Source: Aliivibrio sp. EL58
Lineage (GTDB): Bacteria; Pseudomonadota; Gammaproteobacteria; Enterobacterales; Vibrionaceae
Assembly: GCF_900312675.1 (NCBI RefSeq)
Contig: NZ_OMPC01000001.1
Coordinates: 347,140-411,139, forward strand
DNA: 64,000 nucleotides
Direction of reading: 5' to 3'
In this document: positions 47,518-56,914 of the stretch, piece after piece
Layout of the letters: the number at the start of each line of letters is the position of its first letter
Numbering within the stretch: position 1 is the stretch's first letter
Translations under genes and position numbers: made by a program
Notes under the pieces: generated by a model
Database searches by the model: none
What the model was told of the DNA's origin: nothing
Seen by the model: only the letters and a program-made list of their open reading frames with translations

Positions 47518-48950
47518 ATATGAATAACGCGCCACTTCAATCAAAACCGTTGCAATGGTTTACAGCGATCATCTGTTCACTGTTTGCCGGAGTATTATGG
47601 CGCTTATTTCCTCACCCTTCACTTGTGGTTGTTTTGGGGATTCTTCCTCTTGCTGTGCTTTATACACTCAATCGTCCCTTCTTAATGGTACTGTTCTTTG
47701 TGATATTTTCTTTTTTCCGTATTCACGAAGTCTTTCCTCAACTTTATAACTTAAAAATTCCCCTACTATTATCATTAGGTTCTTTGGCCGCTTTAGGCTG
47801 GCAAGTGGGAATAACTAAACAAATAAAGCTGTTTTGGTGCCGAGAATTTACCTTATTAAGCTGTTTTTTACTGCTCGTTATTCTTGGTATTGTGTTAGCG
47901 GGGAATCGCCCTATTGCTATTGAGTATTTCAAAAATATTTACTGGAAAATCATTTTAATGACATTCGCTATCGCTGTATTAGTGCGTAGCCCTCAGCAGC
48001 TTGCTTTTACTCTAAAAGCCATCACCATCGCAGGTGTCTTAGTCGGTATTGTCGCCATTCAAAACAAGTTAGGAGGTATTGGCTTAGTAGAAGAAACCCG
48101 AGTTACCATAGGTCGAGAGTTAGGATCTATGCTTGGTGATCCTAATGATCTTGCTCTTGTATTGATGTTCCCTACCTCATTTGCCGTTGGTTTATTGGTG
48201 ACACATCAACTACCTTGGCATCAGCGTATGATTGGCTTTATCGCCATTCCCATTTTATTTTGGGCGGTGATGGCAACGCAAAGTCGAGGTGGGTTACTAG
48301 GTATGATCGCAGTCTTTGGGATCTATGGATTACAAAGAATAAAATCAAAAGTGCTATTAATGACGATAGCTGTCATTGCTGGTGGGATTTTATTTGTAGT
48401 TGCAGGGATCTCTGATAGATCATCAGGAGGCGCAGCAGAAGCAGGGGTTGATGCATCTGCAATGGGACGTTTATACGCATGGGAAGCCGCTTTTAAAATG
48501 GCGGTGAGCAACCCTATCACTGGCGTAGGTTTGGATAATTTTTATTCTAATTACTTTTATTACAGCCCTCATTGGGATGGGTTAAACCATGCAGTTCATA
48601 GTACTTGGTTTGGTGTACTTGCTGAAACAGGCTTCCTTGGGCTCAGCGTTTTTATTGCTTTAATCGTCGTTCTAATCAAAAGTGCCAATCGAACATTACA
48701 ATCAGTAAAAGCAGTACAAGATAAAATCAATCCCGCCATTTATGCCAGTGCTCAATCTATATTTGCAGGCTTAATTGGTACCATAGTATCAGGCACTTTT
48801 TTAACTCAAGGTTTTAATTGGCCGATTTATATTTTAGCCGCTTTAGTGGTTGCAGTGACTAAAACCAGTGAGATTGCGCTCAATAAAATAGAGATAGATA
48901 TGAGAGAAAGCGAAATTCAAAACGATTCTCAAAATGAGAAAAACCAGTAA
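47514..48950 (+). CDS. sypL: Wzy/O-antigen-ligase-type polymerase SypL
   Basis: 478 residues with about 11-12 membrane helices. The Wzy_C-type periplasmic region is near the C-terminal third (NPITGVGLDNFYSNYFYY, DGLNHAVHSTWFGVLAETGFLGL), with the conserved His-rich loop of O-antigen ligases and polymerases. It probably polymerises Syp repeat units in the periplasm. Its last codons contain the SypG site of the sypM promoter. It is the last gene of the sypI unit. Confidence 0.88.
   Translation: MNMNNAPLQSKPLQWFTAIICSLFAGVLWRLFPHPSLVVVLGILPLAVLYTLNRPFLMVLFFVIFSFFRIHEVFPQLYNLKIPLLLSLGSLAALGWQVGITKQIKLFWCREFTLLSCFLLLVILGIVLAGNRPIAIEYFKNIYWKIILMTFAIAVLVRSPQQLAFTLKAITIAGVLVGIVAIQNKLGGIGLVEETRVTIGRELGSMLGDPNDLALVLMFPTSFAVGLLVTHQLPWHQRMIGFIAIPILFWAVMATQSRGGLLGMIAVFGIYGLQRIKSKVLLMTIAVIAGGILFVVAGISDRSSGGAAEAGVDASAMGRLYAWEAAFKMAVSNPITGVGLDNFYSNYFYYSPHWDGLNHAVHSTWFGVLAETGFLGLSVFIALIVVLIKSANRTLQSVKAVQDKINPAIYASAQSIFAGLIGTIVSGTFLTQGFNWPIYILAALVVAVTKTSEIALNKIEIDMRESEIQNDSQNEKNQ
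48926..48940 (+). promoter_or_regulatory. SypG-binding element inside the end of sypL
   Basis: TTCTCAAAATGAGAA is a near-perfect palindrome in the last codons of sypL, about 73 bp upstream of the sypM -24 box. A protein-coding constraint and a regulatory site overlap here. Confidence 0.7.
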
Positions 48951-48998
48951 ATTAAAAACACAAACCGATAACACACTGAAAAACAACCAGAAAATAAT

Positions 48999-49014
48999 TG
49001 GCACAATCTATGAA
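48999..49014 (+). promoter_or_regulatory. Sigma-54 promoter of sypM
   Basis: TTGGCACAATCTATGAA (48999 onwards) has a strong -24 box but a poor -12 (ATGAA). It is the weakest of the syp promoters by sequence, 54 bp before sypM. Confidence 0.6.
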
Positions 49015-49052
49015 ACACTCTTTATAAGAGTTATCAAAAAAGGAATGCCATT

Positions 49053-49820
49053 ATGAGTACATTATCTGTCTATCGCCTAAAGCAATGGCTAAAAAATGGT
49101 GAGAGCCCATTAGCAACAACGCTATTTCACATTGCTAAAGCCATTCGTCACTTTGAGCTACCAACACCTAAAATTCTTAATAAGCTCTTTTATGGGCTAC
49201 ATAAAACCATCATTACTCAATGGCAAGCTTTTACCCATCTTGTATTTTATGTTCCTGCATTTAAAGGGCGATTAAATAGCTATGGTAAACGCACACTGCT
49301 ATACGGCGGCTTGCCCTTTTTTAGCGGCCCACTGACGATGACCATAGGTAATGATTGTCGCATCTCAGGGCAAACTACCTTTAGCGGTCGTACAAACTCA
49401 GCTAACCCTACTCTCACCGTAGGCGATAATGTCGATATTTGTTGGCAAACCACCATTGCAGTTGGTAATAAAGTGGTGATTGGCGATAACGTACGTATTG
49501 CGGGGCAAGGCTTCCTATGTGGCTACCCCGGACACCCAATTGATCCTACAGAACGAGCACGTGGTAAAGCCGATTTAGACAGCCAAGTCGGGAACATTAT
49601 TTTAGAAAAAGACGTATGGCTTGGTTCTCGAGTTAGTATCATTGGTAATGTGACGGTGGGTGAAGGTACCATTGTTGCCTCTGGCAGCGTGGTAACCAAA
49701 AGTCTGCCCCCCTTTGTATTAGCTGGAGGAAACCCTGCAAAAGTTATTAAACCTCTAGATATAAGCTCTTCAATAACAACCTCAGGTACTAACAAAGAGG
49801 AAGTTAATTATGAAGCGTGA
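49053..49820 (+). CDS. sypM: Hexapeptide-repeat O-acetyltransferase SypM
   Basis: 255 residues. An N-terminal helical part (about 1-75) is followed by a left-handed beta-helix of hexapeptide repeats (about 85-235: LTVGDNVDICWQTTIAVGNKVVIGDNVRI, WLGSRVSIIGNVTVGEGTIVASGSVVTK, LAGGNPAKVI). It would acetylate Syp sugars. Start ATG at 49053 follows AAGGA. It overlaps sypN by 11 bp. Confidence 0.92.
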   Translation: MSTLSVYRLKQWLKNGESPLATTLFHIAKAIRHFELPTPKILNKLFYGLHKTIITQWQAFTHLVFYVPAFKGRLNSYGKRTLLYGGLPFFSGPLTMTIGNDCRISGQTTFSGRTNSANPTLTVGDNVDICWQTTIAVGNKVVIGDNVRIAGQGFLCGYPGHPIDPTERARGKADLDSQVGNIILEKDVWLGSRVSIIGNVTVGEGTIVASGSVVTKSLPPFVLAGGNPAKVIKPLDISSSITTSGTNKEEVNYEA

Positions 49821-50955
49821 TCTTATCGTTTTTGGCGAAGATTGGGGTGGTTTACCCTCTAGTACCCAACATTTAATTAAACAACTGTCACTGACTCGTA
49901 AAGTGATTTGGGTAAACTCGATTGGATTACGCCAACCTAATTGGTCTTTGCATGATATTAAACGAGTGTGGACTAAACTGACAAAAACCACCACAGACAT
50001 CAAAGAAGAAAATCAATCGGCCCCTTTTCAAACCGTGAATTTAAAAACAATTCCAGCACCAAAAGGAAGGTTTACGCGTTGGGTAGCCAAGCAGCTAATT
50101 GTTCAGCAATTAAAACCGATTATAAAAAAAGCCCAGCTTCACCGTCCAATCTTATGGACTTCTCTTCCTACTGTTGCTGATATTTGTGGCAGTCTAGGTG
50201 AGTCAGGCATTGTGTATTACTGCGGAGATGATTTTGGTGCATTGGCTGGTGTTGATCATGACGTTGTTCTTCAACATGAACAAAAACTCATACAAAAATC
50301 AGACCTAATTCTCGCGGCGAGCCCAACGCTATGCCATAAATTTCCTGAAGAAAAAGTACAATTCTTACCTCATGGTGTCGATTTTACTTTATTTAACCAA
50401 CCCGTTTTTAGAGCAAAAGATTTACCTAAAGATGGCAGGCCCATTGCTGGATTTTATGGCAGTTTATCCAAATGGCTCGACTATGAGTTAATTAATCAAA
50501 TAACTGAAATCAATCCAGATTGGCATTTTGTTTTTATTGGACAAAATGAATTAGCTTATAACCCAATAACACCACGTGAAAATGTACATCTTATGGGACC
50601 AAAACCTCATAGCCAGTTGCCACGCTACAGTCAGCATTGGCAAGTAAGTCTATTGCCATTTGTCGATAACGAGCAAATAAGAGCCTGTAATCCACTTAAG
50701 CTTTTGGAATATCTAGCAACAGGAACACCCATTATCAGTACTGATTTTCCGGCGTTACGTCCTTATAAATCAGCGATTCACACTGTAAATTCAGTAGCCG
50801 AATTCAACTCAAGCTTAAACTCTATACAGCAAGAATGGCTAAAACAGAATAAAGAAGCACTTTATAAACGAACGCAGCAACAAACTAAACTCATCAAGTC
50901 ACATACATGGCAAGCAAAAGCTAAGCAACTTGAGGCTTGGTTGGAGGCATTATGA
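49810..50955 (+). CDS. sypN: Glycosyltransferase SypN
   Basis: 381 residues, GT-B fold of the TuaH/WecH-like group. It opens with FGEDWGGLPSSTQHLIKQL. Mid-sequence it has YYCGDDFGALAGVDHDVV and FLPHGVDFTLFN. The donor half has IAGFYGSLSKWLDYELI and NPLKLLEYLATGTPIISTD. Specificity unknown. It is coupled to sypM (11-bp overlap) and sypO (4-bp ATGA overlap). Confidence 0.88.
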   Translation: MKRDLIVFGEDWGGLPSSTQHLIKQLSLTRKVIWVNSIGLRQPNWSLHDIKRVWTKLTKTTTDIKEENQSAPFQTVNLKTIPAPKGRFTRWVAKQLIVQQLKPIIKKAQLHRPILWTSLPTVADICGSLGESGIVYYCGDDFGALAGVDHDVVLQHEQKLIQKSDLILAASPTLCHKFPEEKVQFLPHGVDFTLFNQPVFRAKDLPKDGRPIAGFYGSLSKWLDYELINQITEINPDWHFVFIGQNELAYNPITPRENVHLMGPKPHSQLPRYSQHWQVSLLPFVDNEQIRACNPLKLLEYLATGTPIISTDFPALRPYKSAIHTVNSVAEFNSSLNSIQQEWLKQNKEALYKRTQQQTKLIKSHTWQAKAKQLEAWLEAL

Positions 50956-52451
50956 TCACATTAAGCCAACGTTTTCTTATTATGTTTGAATCAGCATGGC
51001 GTCGTCGCTATCTGATCGCTATTCCTATTTTACTGATGCCAATCATTGGATTAGTAATTGGTAAATTGGCACCAAAATATTACGACTCTCATACCAGTAT
51101 GCTTATTCAAGAAACCGCAAAAATGAACCCTTTCCTTGAGGATTTAGCGGTATCAACCATGCTAAAAGAACGTTTAAGCTCACTACAAACCTTATTGCAC
51201 AGCCGCCATATTTTAGGGCTAGTTGCTAAAGAAAGAGGCTATGTTCATGAATCAATGTCACCTCAAGCTATTGATAATGCCATTGCTCGCCTATCTGATA
51301 GTTTATCAGTCAACATGGCGGGGAAGGATTTAATCCGCATTGATTACCAATCTAACCAACCTGAAGGTATGAAAGAGACCTTAGAAGCCGTGAGCCGTCA
51401 TTTTACTGAACAATTATTGGCTCCTGAGCGCTCATCAATGAAGGATTCAAGTCAATTCTTATCAGACAATATAGATCAACGTCGTAAAGAATTAGATCTC
51501 GCAGAAGGAAGACTTGCTGAATTTAAAAGCCGTGAAAATACCATTCTTCCTGAAATGCAAATCACCAGTTTAGATCGCTTAACCAAGCTCAAACAGCGTT
51601 TATATGAGCGTCAAGCAGAGCTTGCTGGTGCTGAAAAACGCTTAGGGTCTATTGACTTACAATTATCAAAAACTAATCCAGTTATCGGTAAAATAGAAGA
51701 ACAAATCATTCGAATTCGTGGAGAGTTAACCCTACTTCAAGCCAAATACACCCCTCAGCACAGTAAAGTTCAGGGCAAATTAAGAAACCTGAATCGACTA
51801 GAAGAAGAACGAACTCGTCTGCTCTCTCAAACTCAACCAGGATTAAGTAGTGAGCAACTGTGGGATATTGCCAGCAGCAATAGTGTTGAAGATCTTGCCA
51901 AAGCGCCACCTATTTTGCTCTCTCAACTTGAGGAACTACAAAAGGCTACTAGTAAAGTCGATGCCTTAAGCGAAGAAACGCGAGTTCTCGAAAGCATGAT
52001 CAAGGATATGGAAGTACAAGCATCGCAATTTGGTGAGAATGAAAAAGAGTTATACCAATTACAACGAGACTTAGTCTTAAAGCGAGAGCTATACAATGAC
52101 TTAGTAGAGCGATTTGAAATGGCGAAATTAACTCGCTCTCTTGGTGTCTTTGAGCAAGAAAAACGAGTAAAAATAATAGATAGACCTTATACACCAAATA
52201 GTCCATCAAACTTACCTAATATACTTTTTGTTATTGCAGGATTAATTGGAGGTATTGGCCTTGGTATAGGAATGGCTGTTATTGCAGAGCTATGCGATAC
52301 AACAATACGAAGAAGAGATGAGATACAACAACTTAGCGATGCCCCAGTGTTAAGTCGTATACCACCACAACCTGTTAAATGCTTTCACCTATTCCAAAAT
52401 AAGCAATCCACTCTTGATCACTGTTATACGTCACGTCCATTTTCAAATTAA
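50952..52451 (+). CDS. sypO: Chain-length determinant SypO (Wzz/PCP family) with altered C-terminus
   Basis: 499 residues from the ATG at 50952, preceded by TTGGAGG and overlapping the sypN stop; a TTG at 50937 is less likely. Two membrane helices (about 20-40 and 422-442) flank a large periplasmic coiled-coil domain (about 140-410) as in Wzz/GumC co-polymerases. The family's proline-rich post-TM motif is seen (PNSPSNLPNILF). After DAPVLSRIPPQPVK the last roughly 23 residues (CFHLFQNKQST onwards) are read from DNA that is also the antisense of the barrel gene at 52375, overlapping it by 77 bp. The tail may therefore be foreign. It should control Syp polymer length, with SypD as partner. Confidence 0.9.
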   Translation: MITLSQRFLIMFESAWRRRYLIAIPILLMPIIGLVIGKLAPKYYDSHTSMLIQETAKMNPFLEDLAVSTMLKERLSSLQTLLHSRHILGLVAKERGYVHESMSPQAIDNAIARLSDSLSVNMAGKDLIRIDYQSNQPEGMKETLEAVSRHFTEQLLAPERSSMKDSSQFLSDNIDQRRKELDLAEGRLAEFKSRENTILPEMQITSLDRLTKLKQRLYERQAELAGAEKRLGSIDLQLSKTNPVIGKIEEQIIRIRGELTLLQAKYTPQHSKVQGKLRNLNRLEEERTRLLSQTQPGLSSEQLWDIASSNSVEDLAKAPPILLSQLEELQKATSKVDALSEETRVLESMIKDMEVQASQFGENEKELYQLQRDLVLKRELYNDLVERFEMAKLTRSLGVFEQEKRVKIIDRPYTPNSPSNLPNILFVIAGLIGGIGLGIGMAVIAELCDTTIRRRDEIQQLSDAPVLSRIPPQPVKCFHLFQNKQSTLDHCYTSRPFSN

Positions 52452-53583
52452 TACGCTCTTTAGGTAAAATGGTATAACGGTAACCTACGCCAACAGCGGT
52501 TAACGTATCAGCCTCTTTAAAGGGCACTTTTTGGTATTTCTCACACCAGTTCTGTTGGCAATCATCAACTTGAACAAGTTGCTCGCCAAATACTTTACCT
52601 GCTCCTGCAATAGCAACCAAAATAGATTTATCTAACCATTGATAGCTGGTATTTTTGAAAGCATATCGGTATTCAAACTCAACATTGGCTAAATGAGAGG
52701 CAGTATAATCACCAACCACAAATCCTCTTTGAATTTCACGACCTTGGCGTCCATAAGTCGTGTAGGCACTGGTTGGTGCATTTTCAGCATCCAGTAAATA
52801 GCGTCCAACCCATTTCGTAGCTAAGATATGCTGCTCATTGTTATCTAAACTATAATAATGACGGTAGTCACCATACAACGACGAATAAGTGTTATCAGGG
52901 TCATTACCCATCCATTCGGCATGCTCTTCATAAACCAATTTCCACATCACACCATTATGCGGGTAATAATAATGATCTCTTGAATCCCACTTTATAGACG
53001 CACTTATGCCAACATCCGTTTGAAACTCAGCAGGTAAATCAACGGCAGCTAAAATAATACTATCCGCATTATCTTTACCAATGTAACGAGTTGACTTTAT
53101 GTTAGAGCCTAATCCTACAAAGAAGTTTTTATGCAGCTTATAAAAAACATCACCATCAATCGATAACTCTTCATGAGCCGCATTTGCTTCAATTTGAAAT
53201 GTCCCAGTGTCAAGAACATCAAAGGTCATATTGGTATGACTAAACTTAATTTCAGTGGAAGCCTGCAACACGTCATTCATTAAAATAAAATCCGTATTTA
53301 TTTTTCCGATATAGCTGTCATTTTGCGTATAGATAAGAGATAGGGAAATAGAGGACGCTTCTGAGCTTGATTCATCAGGATAGAAAGCCCAAATAGGCAT
53401 GACCGTGATCCCAGCATCAGTACTTGGGTCATAAAAAGGCATAACAACAAAGCGAAATTTATCTTCGCGTTCTGAGGCAGAAGTTGCTTCAATTGTCGGA
53501 TCATCTACATCAGTATCCGCAGAAAATGCTAAGGACGATACTGATAAAGTAAGCGCACTTACTACAGTAGAAAACAACTTCAT
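52375..53583 (-). CDS. Omp85-like outer-membrane barrel, antisense within syp
   Basis: 402 residues with signal peptide (cleavage near SLAFSA). There are no POTRA repeats. A barrel of the surface-antigen/Omp85-like class follows (SIKWDSRDHYYYPHNGVMWKLVYEE, GREIQRGFVVGDYTASHLANVEFEYRYAF, GAGKVFGE, VGVGYRYTILPKERINLKMDV, ending IAYFGIGESI). In V. fischeri the 18 syp genes carry consecutive locus numbers without such a gene, so this looks like an insertion between sypO and sypP. Its 3' end overlaps sypO convergently by 77 bp. Role unknown. It could interact with the secreted polysaccharide or be unrelated. Confidence 0.85.
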   Translation of the reverse strand: MKLFSTVVSALTLSVSSLAFSADTDVDDPTIEATSASEREDKFRFVVMPFYDPSTDAGITVMPIWAFYPDESSSEASSISLSLIYTQNDSYIGKINTDFILMNDVLQASTEIKFSHTNMTFDVLDTGTFQIEANAAHEELSIDGDVFYKLHKNFFVGLGSNIKSTRYIGKDNADSIILAAVDLPAEFQTDVGISASIKWDSRDHYYYPHNGVMWKLVYEEHAEWMGNDPDNTYSSLYGDYRHYYSLDNNEQHILATKWVGRYLLDAENAPTSAYTTYGRQGREIQRGFVVGDYTASHLANVEFEYRYAFKNTSYQWLDKSILVAIAGAGKVFGEQLVQVDDCQQNWCEKYQKVPFKEADTLTAVGVGYRYTILPKERINLKMDVTYNSDQEWIAYFGIGESI

Positions 53584-53817
53584 AAACTACCTTACTCCAG
53601 CCACATGATGGCACCATTTCTTCCATTTTTGGTTCGGATTCAAATAAACAGAATAACACTCACGTCTAATTTAATATTAAAAGTACAACGTGCTGACAGA
53701 ATATACCGTATAGGCCTAACTATGTCATCTCTCATTTACCTATTTAGAGTAACCTCTCGCATGCTGTAACTTTCTTCTAAAATGCAAATTGGTAATTATT
53801 ATATTAATTCTCAATTT

Positions 53818-53832
53818 GCAAAAAATAAAAAA
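53818..53832 (+). promoter_or_regulatory. SypG-binding element upstream of sypP
   Basis: TTCTCAATTTGCAAA lies 53 bp upstream of the sypP -24 box and within 235 bp of the start of the divergent barrel gene. The rest of the 334-bp gap 53584-53917 shows no other clear element. Confidence 0.8.
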
Positions 53833-53870
53833 TGAAAACATAAACACTTGATTAAAAAGGTTAATGTTTA

Positions 53871-53886
53871 TGGCACGAACTCTGCA
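53871..53886 (+). promoter_or_regulatory. Sigma-54 promoter of sypP
   Basis: TGGCACGAACTCTGCA has the full -24 box and a -12 CTGCA at correct spacing, 32 bp before the sypP start. It would drive sypP, sypQ and sypR. Confidence 0.85.
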
Positions 53887-53917
53887 ACTTCATAACTAAA
53901 CGATAAAGGAGTTTATT

Positions 53918-55006
53918 ATGAAGACCATTATTCATGTCGTACAACACCTCTCTCCTGGAGGATTAGAAACCATGGTATTAGATATGTTGACCTTTTCTAA
54001 TCCCAATCATCGCATCATGGTAGTTAGCTTAGAAGGACAACTCCTTAATACAATTAAGAACTGGCCACGACTGGTTCAATATCAAGACCAAGTGATTTGT
54101 CTAGATAAACCCGCAGGGATATCAATGAAGACAGTCAAACAACTGATGAATATCTTTGAACGCTATGACGTTGATATCGTTCATTCACACCATATTGGCC
54201 CAATGTTCTATTCAGGCTTGGCTGCAAAAATGAGTAATAAAGTCCAACATATTCATACTGAACATGACGCTTGGCATTTAAATGAAAAAAAAGATCGTTA
54301 TATACAAAAATTAATCCTTTTTTTATCGAAGCCTATACTCGTTGCTGACGCTAATTTCGTTAAAAAAGCCTTAAATAAGATCTTTTTAAACTATCCTATT
54401 TATACGATAAAAAATGGTATTGACCCTTATAAATTTAATATTGGGAATAAGAAAATCGCTAGAAAAGCACTCGGTATAAATTTACCCAGTAACGCTATTA
54501 TTATTGGTAATGCAGCCCGCCTAGAAGAAGTAAAAGGCCAGCCAAATCTTATAGAAGCCATGATTTTTCTTGATAAAAAATATCATTTATTTCTTGCTGG
54601 CTCTGGGTCACAAAAAGAGTATTTAAAAAACTTAGTTACCCAGTACAAATTAGAAGACAGAGTACATTTTCTAGGACACATCGATCACATGCCGACATTT
54701 TATCAGGCACTAGATGTGTTTTGTTTGCCCTCAAATAATGAAGGTTTCCCGCTATCGACTCTAGAAGCTCAATCATGCGGTATACCTTGTGTTGCTCATA
54801 ATGTAGGAGGAGTTTCAGAAACACTGTGTCCTAAATACAGTCAATTGGTAAACAGTAACTTACCCATTGCATTAACGTCTGCAATTATTAGCATTACGGC
54901 TCTCCCTAAAACAGGCAGCCCAAGGGATTATATTTTAAATAATAACCATGCAAAATCGATGGCAACGGCGTATGAAAATCTCTATTTTCCAGGAGTAACT
55001 ATATGA
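53918..55006 (+). CDS. sypP: GT4-family glycosyltransferase SypP
   Basis: 362 residues, GT-B fold. It starts with VVQHLSPGGLETMVLDML. Mid-sequence it has VHSHHIGPMFYSGLAAKM and IKNGIDPYKFN. The donor motif is NEGFPLSTLEAQSCGIPCVA. It is close to the Wza-cluster glycosyltransferases of the TIGR03088 type. Start follows AAAGGAG. It overlaps sypQ by 4 bp. Confidence 0.92.
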   Translation: MKTIIHVVQHLSPGGLETMVLDMLTFSNPNHRIMVVSLEGQLLNTIKNWPRLVQYQDQVICLDKPAGISMKTVKQLMNIFERYDVDIVHSHHIGPMFYSGLAAKMSNKVQHIHTEHDAWHLNEKKDRYIQKLILFLSKPILVADANFVKKALNKIFLNYPIYTIKNGIDPYKFNIGNKKIARKALGINLPSNAIIIGNAARLEEVKGQPNLIEAMIFLDKKYHLFLAGSGSQKEYLKNLVTQYKLEDRVHFLGHIDHMPTFYQALDVFCLPSNNEGFPLSTLEAQSCGIPCVAHNVGGVSETLCPKYSQLVNSNLPIALTSAIISITALPKTGSPRDYILNNNHAKSMATAYENLYFPGVTI

Positions 55007-56187
55007 ATAATATCCTTATTATAATAACCTCTATCAGTATTATTGCCGTGGTATACCATCATGCGTTATACCCAATATTTTTACATTGGTTTTCAAAAAA
55101 ACACCCTCAGCATGGTATAAAAATAACGCCAAGAGGATTCCATCAATCAAAAAAAGATCGTATTTTACCGACAGTTACTATGATTATTCCTGCTTATAAT
55201 GAGCAAGAATGGATAGCTGATAAGATTAGAAATTTAGCATGTATTGATTACCCATCAGACAAACTAATAATCATTATCGCTTGTGACGGCTGTACAGATG
55301 ATACGGTAACCATTGCGCATAATACAATTCAAGAAGCTATTTGCTCTGATGTACATATCGAGGTTCTCGTATTTGAAGATAATCAAGGAAAAGTCACCTT
55401 ACTCAATCAATTAATACCTCAATATAATAGCGATATCATTGCCCTTAGTGATGTTTCTGCCCTGCTCTCTTACGACGCCTTATTAGTTGCAGCAAAGCAC
55501 TTTGAAGACCCAAATATTGGTGTAGTTAATCCAACCTACCATTTATTAAAACCAAGCTCTGAAGGTGAAAAAAAATATTGGGAATACCAAACCAAAATTA
55601 AACAGCAAGAGGCGGCTCTAGGTTCAAGCTTGGGATCTCATGGTGCTTTTTATCTCTTTCGACATGAGCTATTTATTGCCTTGGATAAAGACACCATCAA
55701 TGATGACTTTATCCTGCCAATGAAAATTGTCGAACAAGGTTATCAAGCAATTTATGACCCTAGCATTCGCGCATTAGAGCTCGAACGAGTTTTTCAAGAT
55801 GAGGATTTTTCACGACGCCTAAGAATATCAGCTGGAAACCTTCAACAACTACTGCGATTATTTCCTTTATTCAGTCCCAAATACAAGGGCACTGCCTTTA
55901 CTTTCTTATCAGGTAAAGGACTTAGATTTACCATGCCCTACTTTATGATAATGGCTTATATTGGCTCTGCATTATTGCTATCTAATCCATTATTTTTTAT
56001 CGCGTTTATAGGGCAAACGCTTGGATATAGCTTAGGTTTTATGGGCTTCGTATTTCCTCGTATTTTCTCAAATAAATACTGCCAAGCCTTAACCTATCTC
56101 GTAATTGGACACACCGCGAATTTACTTGGCGGTCTTAATTACCTTTTCAATAAGCCGAAATCTTCTTGGACTCGCGTACATAAATAA
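55003..56187 (+). CDS. sypQ: Membrane GT2 glycosyltransferase SypQ
   Basis: 394 residues. An N-terminal membrane helix precedes a GT2 domain (about 55-260): TVTMIIPAYNEQEWI, CDGCTDDTV and LSDVSALL as the metal-binding region. A downstream acceptor-binding segment reads EDFSRRLRISAGNLQQL, and C-terminal membrane helices follow (about 300-375). This layout resembles PgaC/IcaA processive N-acetylglucosamine synthases. It is 15 bp upstream of sypR. Confidence 0.92.
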   Translation: MNNILIIITSISIIAVVYHHALYPIFLHWFSKKHPQHGIKITPRGFHQSKKDRILPTVTMIIPAYNEQEWIADKIRNLACIDYPSDKLIIIIACDGCTDDTVTIAHNTIQEAICSDVHIEVLVFEDNQGKVTLLNQLIPQYNSDIIALSDVSALLSYDALLVAAKHFEDPNIGVVNPTYHLLKPSSEGEKKYWEYQTKIKQQEAALGSSLGSHGAFYLFRHELFIALDKDTINDDFILPMKIVEQGYQAIYDPSIRALELERVFQDEDFSRRLRISAGNLQQLLRLFPLFSPKYKGTAFTFLSGKGLRFTMPYFMIMAYIGSALLLSNPLFFIAFIGQTLGYSLGFMGFVFPRIFSNKYCQALTYLVIGHTANLLGGLNYLFNKPKSSWTRVHK

Positions 56188-56202
56188 TAAAAGGAACTGA
56201 TT

Positions 56203-56847
56203 ATGATAGATTCTTATAACACCATTAACCAACCAATTATTCGCGCAAAACGAGTTTTTGATGTCAGCTTATCTTTAATTGGTTTGCTGCTTACTCTGCC
56301 GCTGTTTCCTTTTATTGCACTGGCTATCAAGCTGAACTCAAGAGGCCCTGTGTTTTATCGCCAACTACGAGTTGGTAAAGCAATGCCAGAACAAGTGCAT
56401 GTTTTTGAAATGATTAAATTCAGAAGCATGGTAGAAGATGCAGAAGTAACAACAGGGGCAACGCTTGCGACTAAAGGTGATGCTAGAGTTACTCTTGTGG
56501 GCAAGTTTTTAAGAAAAACACGTTTGGATGAATTACCACAATTCTTTAATGTACTAAATGGCGATATGTCTCTTGTAGGCCCAAGACCCGAAAGACCCGC
56601 ATTTTACAATAAACTAGAACAAGAGATCCCTTATTTTAGTGATCGTACATATGGTGTACTACCCGGAATTACAGGTCTTGCCCAGGTTAATCAAGGCTAT
56701 GACACCTGTATAGAAGATGTCCGCTCAAAAGTAGGGTTTGATCATAGCTATGCCCTTTCTCTTCGGTCTATCTCTAGTTGGATTAAATCGGACACCTCTA
56801 TTTTACTTATGACCATTAAAGTGATGCTGTTTGCTCGTGGTCAATAA
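56203..56847 (+). CDS. sypR: Undecaprenyl-phosphate sugar phosphotransferase SypR
   Basis: 214 residues of the bacterial sugar-transferase (WcaJ/PglC) family. One N-terminal membrane helix (about 20-42) precedes the cytoplasmic catalytic part: MIKFRSMVEDAE, RKTRLDELPQFFNVLNGDMS, LVGPRPERPAF and GLAQVNQGYD. It would load the first sugar onto the lipid carrier for Syp synthesis. It is the last gene of syp, and I see no strong terminator before binA 68 bp downstream. Confidence 0.94.
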   Translation: MIDSYNTINQPIIRAKRVFDVSLSLIGLLLTLPLFPFIALAIKLNSRGPVFYRQLRVGKAMPEQVHVFEMIKFRSMVEDAEVTTGATLATKGDARVTLVGKFLRKTRLDELPQFFNVLNGDMSLVGPRPERPAFYNKLEQEIPYFSDRTYGVLPGITGLAQVNQGYDTCIEDVRSKVGFDHSYALSLRSISSWIKSDTSILLMTIKVMLFARGQ

Positions 56848-56914
56848 TGTTAAGTATGTTGTATTATTACTTAATCTAATGATTTATAAATAGTAAGACG
56901 TCGCAATATTAAAA

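Noticed and set aside
53611-53626. TGGCACCATTTCTTCC as a sigma-54 promoter upstream of sypP
   Set aside because: It lacks the -12 TGC and lies 300 bp from sypP; the site at 53871 is far better.
53775-53789. TTCTAAAATGCAAAT as a second SypG site before sypP
   Set aside because: The spacing between the two halves is one base short and the TTCTCA core is changed.
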